A stretch of DNA of 64,000 nucleotides from positions 1 to 64,000 of the forward strand of contig DATENL010000090.1 of the NCBI GenBank assembly GCA_035275105.1, given 5' to 3'. The position numbers and the translations under genes are program-made. Source of the stretch: AC-37 sp035275105. GTDB lineage: Bacteria > Actinomycetota > Thermoleophilia > Solirubrobacterales > Thermoleophilaceae. The number at the start of each line of letters is the position of its first letter. Within the stretch, counting starts at the first letter, position 1. The notes under the pieces were generated by a model. The model was given only the letters and a program-made list of their open reading frames with translations, was not told the DNA's origin and did not search any database. This document shows positions 40,046 to 46,853 of the stretch, in pieces.

Positions 40046-40093
40046 GAGCCCCGTCGAAGGTCCAAGTCGCCCAAGCAGGCGAGCTAGGCAGCG

Positions 40094-40867
40094 CTAGCGC
40101 GACGGAAGCTTCGGTGCTGCGCTCTTCGCGCTTGGCGCCTTCCCCGCGCGGCAGAGCGTGAAGACCAGGAAGTAGCTGTGGTTCTTCCGCGCGTGAACCT
40201 GGCGCTTGACGCGGCTGACGCCGGGTTTATTTCGGCGGACGACGACGAACAGGTCCTTGCAGTAAAAGTCGTGCTGCTCAAAGTGGTTGATCAGCTCCAC
40301 ATGGGTCAGTCGCTGGCGATTTGCGCTGACCTCGTCCTGGCACTTGACGATGAAGACGCCACCCGTGCGTAGGACGCGCTTCGCCTCGGCGCCCGCTCGG
40401 AAGTAAAGGTCAAGGACCGCCTCATGCCACTTGGGCGCGTCGGCAGCCGTGGCCTGGCCATTCGAATAGTTCTCCCGGAACGCCGCATGCGTACCGCCAC
40501 CGGCCATGTGGCTGACGTCCTTTCGGAACAACCCCTCCATGTAGGGCGGGTCGAGGACCAGCGCGTCGAGCGAGTTGTCGCCGTACGGCAGGGCCGTCGC
40601 GTCCACTCCTCCCTGCAGGTCCGACACCAGGACGGTGTAGTCGTCGAGGTCGACCTGCTGCCAGAAGACGCCCTTCCCGTAGGTCACGTCGGCGATGACC
40701 GCCCCCTTGGGGACGTGCATCTGGAGCACCTGAGGAAAGACCTCGGCGTTTCCGCCGATGTGGGCCGACATCACCCCGTCGCTCGACGCGCGTCCACCCT
40801 GCACGCGACGCCCATTGGGCTCGACGGGCTCGGCGGCAATTGCGAGGCGAGTTTGGTTCACGTTCAT
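40094..40867 (-). CDS. DNA methyltransferase (DPPY, N6-adenine or N4-cytosine type)
   Basis: A 257-residue methyltransferase. Motif I is ADVTYGKGVFW (60-70, DxxxGxG), and motif IV DPPY is at 106-109 within DALVLDPPYMEGLF. FIVKCQDEV, late in the domain, corresponds to the usual strand near motif VI. The catalytic motif DPPY fits amino-methyltransferases that act on adenine N6 or cytosine N4. With the nearby PD-(D/E)XK gene it forms a plausible restriction-modification pair. Its ATG overlaps the stop of the upstream formyltransferase by 4 bp, so the methyltransferase may be expressed with that gene instead. The first 30 residues are unusual and may not be structured. Confidence 0.8.
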   Translation of the reverse strand: MNVNQTRLAIAAEPVEPNGRRVQGGRASSDGVMSAHIGGNAEVFPQVLQMHVPKGAVIADVTYGKGVFWQQVDLDDYTVLVSDLQGGVDATALPYGDNSLDALVLDPPYMEGLFRKDVSHMAGGGTHAAFRENYSNGQATAADAPKWHEAVLDLYFRAGAEAKRVLRTGGVFIVKCQDEVSANRQRLTHVELINHFEQHDFYCKDLFVVVRRNKPGVSRVKRQVHARKNHSYFLVFTLCRAGKAPSAKSAAPKLPSR

Positions 40868-41748
40868 GGGAGCTTATGGCCGACGTCGGCGCCTCGACCA
40901 ACGGGAGCCTCGAACGGCGCCGCCGGCAGCGTCAAGGATGCCGCGGAGGTGCAGAGCGGCCGCCAGAGCTCGAACAGCTCGAAGGCCCTTCCCGCCGCCG
41001 CGAGATCCTCGTGCACGGCGCGTTCTGCCGCGGGCGGGTCGGTGTAGAGCGGGAACCGTCGCTGCTGCGGCACCCCGCTGGGCTCGCGCCCGTGCCGGAC
41101 GAGGTCCTCGACCACGTCCGCCATCATCGCCGCCGCGAGCTCCATCGCCGCCGTCTCGAGCTCGGCGAGGGACGCCGCGCCCGGGCTCACCTCGAGCAAC
41201 CGCCTCTCGACTGCCGCGCCGGTGTCGATCCCCGCGTCCACCCAGTGCACCGTCGCGCCCATGGCGACGCCGTGCTCGAGCGAGTGCCCCATCACCCCGC
41301 ATCCGCGCATCCAGGGCAGCAGCGCCGGATGCGCGTTGAGGACCCCGCGGCGAGCTGTCGCGATCACGCGCGGGAGGAGCAGCCCGCCACCGCCGAGGAC
41401 GAGGTAGTCCGGAGCCAGCCGCTCGAGGTCGCGCTGCAGCCGGCCGCTGTTCACGTCGCCGGTCGCGACCACCCGCGGCGCGCGCTCGGCTAACCACTCT
41501 CTGCTGTTGCGGCGGAAGCGCACGCCCCGCCGCACGCCCGAGAGCGCGGACCGCGGCCAGCGCCGGAGCCGATCCGGGAGGCGCTCGTGGCGGCGCGCGG
41601 GCGGGGGTGCGAAGCCGCCGGTGTGGAAAAGCACCGCGTCGGGAGCGACGCCGCGCTCGTATAGGCGCTGCAGGATCCGCCGGCCATGCGCGCTTCCGAC
41701 CGTGAGGACGACACGCGGCTGCGAGCCGCCGCTCACGCTGGAAGCCAC
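40864..41748 (-). CDS. formyltransferase family protein
   Basis: A 294-residue formyl transferase domain protein (Fmt/GART fold). The three active-site residues of the family can be read as N138 and H140 in GVLNAHPALLPWMRG and D175 in ATVHWVDAGIDTGAAV. The N-terminal 110 residues form a Rossmann-like part with VVLTVGSAHGRRILQRLYER. Members transfer formyl from 10-formyl-THF to amines: methionyl-tRNA, GAR, or amino sugars and peptide amines. The sequence is not closely like Fmt or PurN, so a specialised acceptor is likely. It is divergent from the RiPP-like genes, 15 bp apart, so it may modify their product. The GTG at 41748 is chosen because the region upstream is out of context. Confidence 0.75.
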   Translation of the reverse strand: MASSVSGGSQPRVVLTVGSAHGRRILQRLYERGVAPDAVLFHTGGFAPPPARRHERLPDRLRRWPRSALSGVRRGVRFRRNSREWLAERAPRVVATGDVNSGRLQRDLERLAPDYLVLGGGGLLLPRVIATARRGVLNAHPALLPWMRGCGVMGHSLEHGVAMGATVHWVDAGIDTGAAVERRLLEVSPGAASLAELETAAMELAAAMMADVVEDLVRHGREPSGVPQQRRFPLYTDPPAAERAVHEDLAAAGRAFELFELWRPLCTSAASLTLPAAPFEAPVGRGADVGHKLP

Positions 41749-41763
41749 ACGGCCGCGAGCCGG

Positions 41764-42615
41764 GTGCGTAGGGTTGTCTCGATCGATGTCGACGACCGCA
41801 TCGGAGGGGCCTACGGGTTGGCCTTCGCCGGCATCAGCCCCGGACCGGCGGCGATGGAGCCCGCACCCCGAGGATGGCCGGTGGTCCGCCTCGAGCACGC
41901 GGCGGCTGGAGAGGTCCCCGGACCCGGCGGTCCCGACCGTGCGGTCATCCCGCTGCGGGGCGGGGGCGCGATCGCCGTCGACCGCAGCGACCGGAGCGCG
42001 ACGTTCTTCACGGCGCGGCCCCCGGACCGCGTATCGCTGACGCACCCTCTCGCGTCGGTCGTCGCCGGCGCCTTCTCGCGCTGGCTTGGCCGGGAGGTCC
42101 TGCACGCGGGCGGTGTCGTGGGCCCGGATGGCGGCGTCTGGGCGATCATGGCGGGACGAGAGGGCGGCAAGAGCACCACGCTGGCGGCACTCGCGCTCGC
42201 CGACGTGCCGGTCCTGAGCGACGACCTGCTGGTGGTGGACGGAGCGGCGACCTTCCGCGGGCCGCGCTGCATCGACCTGCGCACCTCCGCCGCGCACGCG
42301 CTCGGAGTGGAGGGAGGGGCGACGCCCGTCAGGGACGATCGCAGGCGGCTGTGCCTGCCACCCGTTGCCGCCGAGTTGCCGCTCACCGGGCTCATCTTCC
42401 TCGAATGGGAGTCGGGGCACGCCGTGAAGTCGCTGGGACTGGCCGCGCGCATGCGTCTCCTGGCGCGCCATCGCGCCGGCGGCTTCGTGCCGGGGCCGCC
42501 CGAGGCGGCACTCGCCCTGGCCGACCTGCCGGCCTTCGAGATCCGCCGTCCCCGGACCCACGACGGGGTGTCCGAGACGGCGGCGGCCATCCGCGGTGTG
42601 ATGGGCGGGACGTGA
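41764..42615 (+). CDS. HprK-like kinase (first of a tandem pair)
   Basis: A protein of about 283 residues related to HPr kinase C-terminal domains, as in RiPP and lasso peptide kinases. The P-loop GREGGKST is at 131-138 in the chosen frame, followed by SDDLLVVD (D153/D154, second acidic motif) and RCIDLRTS. The N-terminal 100 residues are beta-rich with AYGLAFAGISPGP and match the start of the second kinase (AYGFRWTGVPG). The exact start is uncertain: GTG at 41764 is the first after the divergent gene, but TAGGGT (41769-41774) lies beyond it, and a TTG at 41818 is possible. It is followed by the second kinase with a 4-bp overlap. Confidence 0.75.
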   Translation: MRRVVSIDVDDRIGGAYGLAFAGISPGPAAMEPAPRGWPVVRLEHAAAGEVPGPGGPDRAVIPLRGGGAIAVDRSDRSATFFTARPPDRVSLTHPLASVVAGAFSRWLGREVLHAGGVVGPDGGVWAIMAGREGGKSTTLAALALADVPVLSDDLLVVDGAATFRGPRCIDLRTSAAHALGVEGGATPVRDDRRRLCLPPVAAELPLTGLIFLEWESGHAVKSLGLAARMRLLARHRAGGFVPGPPEAALALADLPAFEIRRPRTHDGVSETAAAIRGVMGGT

Positions 42616-43421
42616 CGGCTGCCGCCGCGTACGGATTCCGCTGGACGGGCGTGCCCGGCACCGTTCCCGGCGGTGACGAGGCCGCCGGGTGGCCGCCCGT
42701 GGCGGTCCGGCACGAGGCGCCCGCGCGATACGCCGATCGCGACGCCGTCGAAGACGACCAGGCGATCCTCGCCGTGCCCGGCGGCTCGATCCACCTCCGC
42801 CGCAGCCCGCGCGAGGCCGCGATCCGCGTGGCCTCGGCGCCCTCCGCGACCGAGATCATCACGCGGCACGCGGCACGCATGGCGGCCGTCTTCTCGACGT
42901 GGGCCGGCCGGCCGACCTTCCAGGCAGGGGCGGTTGCCGACGGCTCCCGCGCGCTGGCGGTCGCGGGCCCGATGCTCGCCGGGAAGACCACGCTGCTCGA
43001 GGCGTACGCGCGGGCGGGGGGGCTGGTCTTCTGCGACGAGGTCATCGCCACGGACCGCGGGCGCGTGCTCGCCGGGACGCCGCTGCTGCGTCTCAGACCG
43101 GACGCGCTGGAAGCGATCGGCCCGGCGGTGGCGGCACGCTCTGCCCCGCCACGGGCCACCCTCCCGCTCGCCGGCTTTGCGTTCCTCGAATGGGGCCCGG
43201 AGGCGGCGCTGACCCCGATGGGTCCGGCCGAGCGCCTGGCCGCGCTGGACGGCGCGCGCGTGGCGGGCTCGTCGTCGCAGCCTCCGCCAGAGGTCCTCGA
43301 CCTCGTGCGGCTACCGGCCTGGCGCCTGGTGCGCCCGTCCGGGTGGGACAGGCTGCACGAGGGAGTCGGGTTGCTCCGTCGCGCCCTCGCCTCGTCGGGC
43401 GAGGCGGCTAGGGCGCGGTGA
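42612..43421 (+). CDS. HprK-like kinase (second of the pair)
   Basis: A 269-residue paralogue of the previous gene. The P-loop VAGPMLAGKTTLLEA is at about 117-131, and an acidic motif LVFCDEVIATDRG corresponds to Walker B. The N-terminus AYGFRWTGVPGTVPG and LPLAGFAFLEWGPEA match similar segments of the first kinase (LTGLIFLEWESG), so the two are ancient duplicates with low identity. GTG overlaps the first gene's stop. Its 3' end overlaps the convergent precursor peptide gene by 14 bp. In paeninodin-type clusters a related kinase phosphorylates the C-terminal Ser of the precursor. Here the substrate is unknown. Confidence 0.8.
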   Translation: MTAAAAYGFRWTGVPGTVPGGDEAAGWPPVAVRHEAPARYADRDAVEDDQAILAVPGGSIHLRRSPREAAIRVASAPSATEIITRHAARMAAVFSTWAGRPTFQAGAVADGSRALAVAGPMLAGKTTLLEAYARAGGLVFCDEVIATDRGRVLAGTPLLRLRPDALEAIGPAVAARSAPPRATLPLAGFAFLEWGPEAALTPMGPAERLAALDGARVAGSSSQPPPEVLDLVRLPAWRLVRPSGWDRLHEGVGLLRRALASSGEAARAR

Positions 43422-43542
43422 CCAGCGTCTGCGCGGCGACGCTGCCGAGCGGGATCAGGGCCGGGGCCTCGTAGTCCGAGACCGCAGCCTCGACCGTGTC
43501 GTCAGTAGCGGGAGTCGGGGCTTCGAAATCGTGCTCGTGCAT
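43408..43542 (-). CDS. RiPP precursor-like peptide with lasso leader motif but no core (44 aa)
   Basis: A 44-residue peptide with GAGAGG before the ATG. It contains the lasso leader motif YxxPxLxxxGxxxxxT exactly: Y24, P27, L29, G33 and T39 in YEAPALIPLGSVAAQTL, and it ends four residues later (VTAP). In lasso peptides the core follows two residues after T and needs a Gly/Ser/Cys at position 1 and an Asp/Glu at 7-9. Neither exists here. The rest of the peptide is acidic. It lies antisense to the end of the second kinase and opposite the PqqD-B2 operon. A 7-bp hairpin is in its leader (43567-43584). Confidence 0.7.
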   Translation of the reverse strand: MHEHDFEAPTPATDDTVEAAVSDYEAPALIPLGSVAAQTLVTAP

Positions 43543-43566
43543 GGGGGGTTCCTCTCGGGGGTCGCG

Positions 43567-43584
43567 GCGACCCAAACGGGTCGC
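43567..43584 (-). promoter_or_regulatory. hairpin in the leader of the precursor peptide gene
   Basis: GCGACCC, loop GTTT, GGGTCGC as read on the minus strand, 7 perfect base pairs, 25 nt before the ATG at 43542. It could affect translation or stability of this short mRNA. Confidence 0.45.
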
Positions 43585-43633
43585 TCCTACCTGCGGGCGC
43601 GGTACTTTGACACACCGTGGAGACTGACCCGTC

Positions 43634-43900
43634 GTGAGCGAGCGGATCCTGCGTCTGCGGCCCGAGGCGGTGCACTTCCGCGAGGTCGAAGGCCACATCG
43701 TGGCCGTGGACGTGGCCGGCGGCGAGTACTTCGCCGTCAACCCGTCCGGGGCGGCGCTGTGGCCCGCGTTGGCCGAAGGGACGACCCTCGAGGACCTCGG
43801 CGAGCGCCTCGTCGCCCGGTTCCACATCGCCAAGGAGCAGGCGAGGGCGGATGCCGCGGCGTTCGTCGCGGTGCTGGACGAGCGGGGCCTCCTCGCGTGA
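43634..43900 (+). CDS. PqqD-like RiPP recognition element protein (lasso B1 type)
   Basis: An 88-residue PqqD-family protein: three strands (LRLRPEAVHFREVEGHIVAV, DVAGGEYFAVNPSG) followed by three helices (AALWPALAEGTTLEDLGERL, ARADAAAFVAVLDERGLL). This winged fold binds leader peptides in RiPP pathways, in lasso clusters as the B1 protein. The natural ligand is the YxxP motif of the peptide at 43408-43542, which lies just next to it. The GTG is 26 nt after a TACTTT hexamer. The stop overlaps the GTG of the B2 gene. Confidence 0.88.
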   Translation: MSERILRLRPEAVHFREVEGHIVAVDVAGGEYFAVNPSGAALWPALAEGTTLEDLGERLVARFHIAKEQARADAAAFVAVLDERGLLA

Positions 43901-44307
43901 GGCGGACGTCGCTGCTGCTGCGCCGCTCGGCACTGGCCGCTGAAGCCGGGCTGTTCCTCACCCTGGCCTCGGTGGCTACGCGCTTGCTTCCGTCCTCTTC
44001 CGCGACACGGCTGCTCGGAAGGGTCGCCAGCGCGTCGTCGGGCGGTGCCCGGCCGGCCGGCGACGAGGCGCTGCTCGTCGGGCGGGCGGTGAACCGCGTC
44101 ACGCGACTTCTGCCATGGCACCCGACCTGCCTGCCCCAGGCGATCGCCACGCGCGCGATGCTGCGGCGTCGCCGGATCGACTGCATCAGCCACCTCGGTG
44201 TCGTGGAGACCGATCCCTTCAGGGCTCACGCGTGGGTCACCGTCAACGGATCGGTGGTGCAGGGCCGCCTCAGCCGAGACCCCTCCGAGCTCGCGCGCTT
44301 CACGTGA
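43897..44307 (+). CDS. lasso-peptide-biosynthesis B2-type cysteine protease
   Basis: A 136-residue transglutaminase-like protein of the lasso B2 family, which removes the leader. The Cys is in HPTCLPQAIATRAMLRRR, and the His is in FRAHAWVTVNGSVV. The usual Asp after HAWxEVD is Asn here, so the triad may be changed. An N-terminal hydrophobic stretch (about 5-35, LLLRRSALAAEAGLFLTLAS) precedes the domain, as in other B2 proteins. It is translationally coupled to the PqqD gene and to the nucleotidyltransferase gene (both 4-bp overlaps). Its presence with a PqqD protein normally marks a lasso cluster, but no cyclase gene is nearby. Confidence 0.85.
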   Translation: MRRTSLLLRRSALAAEAGLFLTLASVATRLLPSSSATRLLGRVASASSGGARPAGDEALLVGRAVNRVTRLLPWHPTCLPQAIATRAMLRRRRIDCISHLGVVETDPFRAHAWVTVNGSVVQGRLSRDPSELARFT

Positions 44308-45230
44308 GCACGAACCGCCTGCTGGAGCTGGCACGCCCGCTGGGAGTCGACGCGACGACGGCAGAGGTCGTGCCCGCGCTCCAGGAAGCCGGCTGCACCG
44401 CGATCCTCCTGAGGGGACCGGTGCTGCGGCGCGCCCTGTACGGCGAGGGTGCCCACCGGCCGTACGTGGACACCGACCTGCTCGTGTCGCCGCGCGACTT
44501 CGCCCGCGCGGGTGAAGTTCTCGCGCGCCTCGGCTTCTCACTCGTGCTCGACCATCGCGACCACGGGTGGGTCGCCGACCCGCACGCGCAGGAGTGGGGG
44601 CGCGCACCGCACGGTCACGTCGACCTTCACTGGCTCTTACCGGGCTGCACGGTCGCCGGCGATCGGTCCTGGGAGATCCTCTCCGCGCACGTCGAGCCGA
44701 TCGCGGTCGCCGGAATCGAGGTGCAGGCGCCGACGCGTGGCGCTCTCGCGTTGATCGTCGCCCTCCATGCCGCACATCACGGCACGACCAAGCGCAGGCC
44801 GCTCGACGACCTCGACCTCGCCGTCGAGCGACTCGGGGCCGAAGCCTGGCGGGCGGCGGCGGCTCTCGCCGAAGACCTCGGCGCAACCGAGGCCTTCTCC
44901 GCGGGCGTGCGGCTGGCGCCGGCGGGTGCGGCGCTCGCAAGCAGCCTCGGTCTCGCGGATCCCGTGTCCGCGCGCAGGAGGCTGATGGCCGCCAGCCCAA
45001 GGAGCGGCGCGCTCGGCCTCTTGAGGATCCTCGAGGCGGACGGCGGGCGCCTCGAGGCGATCCGCGAGACGCTCTTCCCCGCGCCGAGCTACATGCGCGT
45101 CGCTCACCCGAACGCGCGCCGCGGGCGACGCGGCCTCCTGCTGGCGTACGTCATGCGGCTGCTCGGCCGCGCGTGGCGCCTGCCTGCCGCCGTCCTTGCG
45201 CTGCGCGCGGCGCGCCGGGCGGGCGGCTAG
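44304..45230 (+). CDS. nucleotidyltransferase family protein (RiPP-associated)
   Basis: A 308-residue protein of the NTP_transf_5 type that accompanies some lasso clusters. The metal site is PYVDTDLLVS with D56/D58, preceded by LRGPVLRRALYG and followed by HVDLHWLLPG. A helical part follows with LIVALHAAHHGTTKRRPLDD and DLDLA. Its C-terminal 60 residues are basic (LAYVMRLLGRAWRLP) and may bind a membrane or nucleic acid. In paeninodin-like clusters an NTase stands next to kinase, B1 and B2, but its role is not settled. GTG start, 4-bp overlap with B2; its stop overlaps the convergent kinase gene by 4 bp. Confidence 0.82.
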   Translation: MSTNRLLELARPLGVDATTAEVVPALQEAGCTAILLRGPVLRRALYGEGAHRPYVDTDLLVSPRDFARAGEVLARLGFSLVLDHRDHGWVADPHAQEWGRAPHGHVDLHWLLPGCTVAGDRSWEILSAHVEPIAVAGIEVQAPTRGALALIVALHAAHHGTTKRRPLDDLDLAVERLGAEAWRAAAALAEDLGATEAFSAGVRLAPAGAALASSLGLADPVSARRRLMAASPRSGALGLLRILEADGGRLEAIRETLFPAPSYMRVAHPNARRGRRGLLLAYVMRLLGRAWRLPAAVLALRAARRAGG

Positions 45231-46756
45231 GTCCCGTCGGGACTCACGTAGCGCGCGTACGCTCCCGAGAACCCCTCGTCGCGGGCGACCGAGGCCGCTC
45301 GCGCGGCGGTCGACACGTCGTCGTACGACCCGGAGAAGGTCACCCAGTAGCCCGGTCGCAGGCTCGCGAAGTCGTCTGAATGCAGAACGCCGATCGACGG
45401 GAGCGCGCTGGTCTCGGCGCGTTGCCGCGTCGCCTCCGCCTGCGCGGGTGTGTCTGCCGATCCGAGCACCACCGTGTAGGCGCGGCGGTCGAGTGGCCAG
45501 TCGCCTGAGTCGGACGATCGGGCGTCCGCCGCGGGCGAAGCCGGAGATGGCGCGGCGGAGGATCGGGTCGAGCGCGGCTTGCTCGCCTCCTTCGGTGCCT
45601 TGGATGCGCGGCGCGGCTCCCTGTCCGAATCGACCGCCGGCTTCGGGGCTTCCCGCGTCTTGACGGCCGCGGCGGTGGTGCCGGGTTTCGCTTCGTCGCC
45701 CCCGCTCGACACCACGGCCGCGACCACGCCGCCGAGCAGCAGGGTCGCAAGGACCACCGCCGCCGCGACCGGGCGCCGACTCGTCCCATGAGCCCTGCCG
45801 GGCAGTGCGCTCGTCGGCGGCCGGTCGTCGTGAGCCGCTGCCGCGGCCGGGCGCAGCGCGCTGACGGTCGGTTCACCGACCTCGGGCGGAAGCGCCTCCG
45901 TCACGGGCAGATCCTCGCCGTCGATTGCCGCCATCAGCGCGGCGGCATACTCGCCGGCCGAGGCGAAGCGATCGGCGGGGTCCTTCGCCATCGCGCGGGC
46001 AACGGCGGCGGCGAGCTCCGGTGAACCAACGTCGAGGTGCGGCGGGGGCGCGTGTATGTGCGCCCACATCTTCGCGGAGGCGGTCGGCTGGGGATAGGGA
46101 ACCCGACCGGTGAGCGCGTGGTAGGTCAGGCAGCCGAGCGCGTAGACGTCGGATCGGAACGTGGCCTCGCCGTCGATCTGCTCCGGCGCCATGTAGTCGA
46201 GCGTCCCGACGACCACGCCAGTCCTGGTCAGCCCACTCGTATCGGCATCGACGCCCTTGGTCAGGCCGAAGTCGGTGAGATACGCGAAGGCGCCATCGGG
46301 CGCGTCCGCGAGCAGGATGTTCGCCGGCTTCACGTCGCGGTGGACTAGCCCCTGGGCATGCGCCGCATCCAGCGCGGCCGCGACCTGGCCCACGATTCCC
46401 ACGGTGTACGCCAGCTCGAGCTGCCCGTCGCGCGCGATCAGGCTGCGCATGTCGTCGCCGTCGACGTAGCGCATCGCGATGTAGAGCTGGCCGCCGTCCT
46501 CGCCCGCGTCGTGGATCGGAATCACATGCGGGTGGTCGATCGCCGCGGCGACCTCCCACTCGCGCTCGAACCGACGGCGGAACTCCTCGTCGCGGGAGTA
46601 TTGGGGGGCGATCACCTTCAACGCCCGGCGCTGCTTGAGGCGCTGGTGGACGGCGACGTACACAACCCCCATTCCGCCGCGGCCGACTACCGCCTCGATG
46701 CGATGGCCGGCGAACACGGCGCCGACGGGGAGCTCTTCCACCTCGCCCTTATACAT
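45227..46756 (-). CDS. serine/threonine protein kinase with extracellular SPOR domain
   Basis: A 509-residue membrane kinase. The catalytic domain (about 18-275) contains VGRGGMGVVYVAVHQ, K47 in RALKVIAP, HRDVKPANILL (D141) and DFGLTKG (162-164). A linker is followed by one transmembrane helix (about 331-351). A Ser/Pro/Lys-rich region precedes a C-terminal SPOR-like domain (RAYTVVLGSADTPAQAEATR ... SGAYARYV) that binds denuded peptidoglycan in other proteins. It may therefore sense cell-wall state. The ATG at 46756 is chosen because the second kinase in this window shares MYKGxVxELPxGAxFAGHRI from that Met. The ends touch the convergent RiPP operon. Confidence 0.92.
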   Translation of the reverse strand: MYKGEVEELPVGAVFAGHRIEAVVGRGGMGVVYVAVHQRLKQRRALKVIAPQYSRDEEFRRRFEREWEVAAAIDHPHVIPIHDAGEDGGQLYIAMRYVDGDDMRSLIARDGQLELAYTVGIVGQVAAALDAAHAQGLVHRDVKPANILLADAPDGAFAYLTDFGLTKGVDADTSGLTRTGVVVGTLDYMAPEQIDGEATFRSDVYALGCLTYHALTGRVPYPQPTASAKMWAHIHAPPPHLDVGSPELAAAVARAMAKDPADRFASAGEYAAALMAAIDGEDLPVTEALPPEVGEPTVSALRPAAAAAHDDRPPTSALPGRAHGTSRRPVAAAVVLATLLLGGVVAAVVSSGGDEAKPGTTAAAVKTREAPKPAVDSDREPRRASKAPKEASKPRSTRSSAAPSPASPAADARSSDSGDWPLDRRAYTVVLGSADTPAQAEATRQRAETSALPSIGVLHSDDFASLRPGYWVTFSGSYDDVSTAARAASVARDEGFSGAYARYVSPDGT

Positions 46757-46853
46757 CGGGATGCACGTGCGCGCCAGCGGGTGACCCAGCCCGGCCCCGA
46801 GGTAGTCCCCAGGGCCGGGCTTGGTCCGGGCGGTCACCCGGCCCGGCGGGTCG

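Noticed and set aside
39338..40093. attachment-site duplication of the tRNA-Val end
   Set aside because: No second copy of the tRNA 3' sequence was found at the right side of the methyltransferase, and no integrase is present, so integration at the tRNA stays only a hypothesis.
41764..45230. complete lasso peptide cluster
   Set aside because: There is no asparagine-synthetase-like cyclase and the precursor has no core, so calling it a normal lasso cluster would be misleading.
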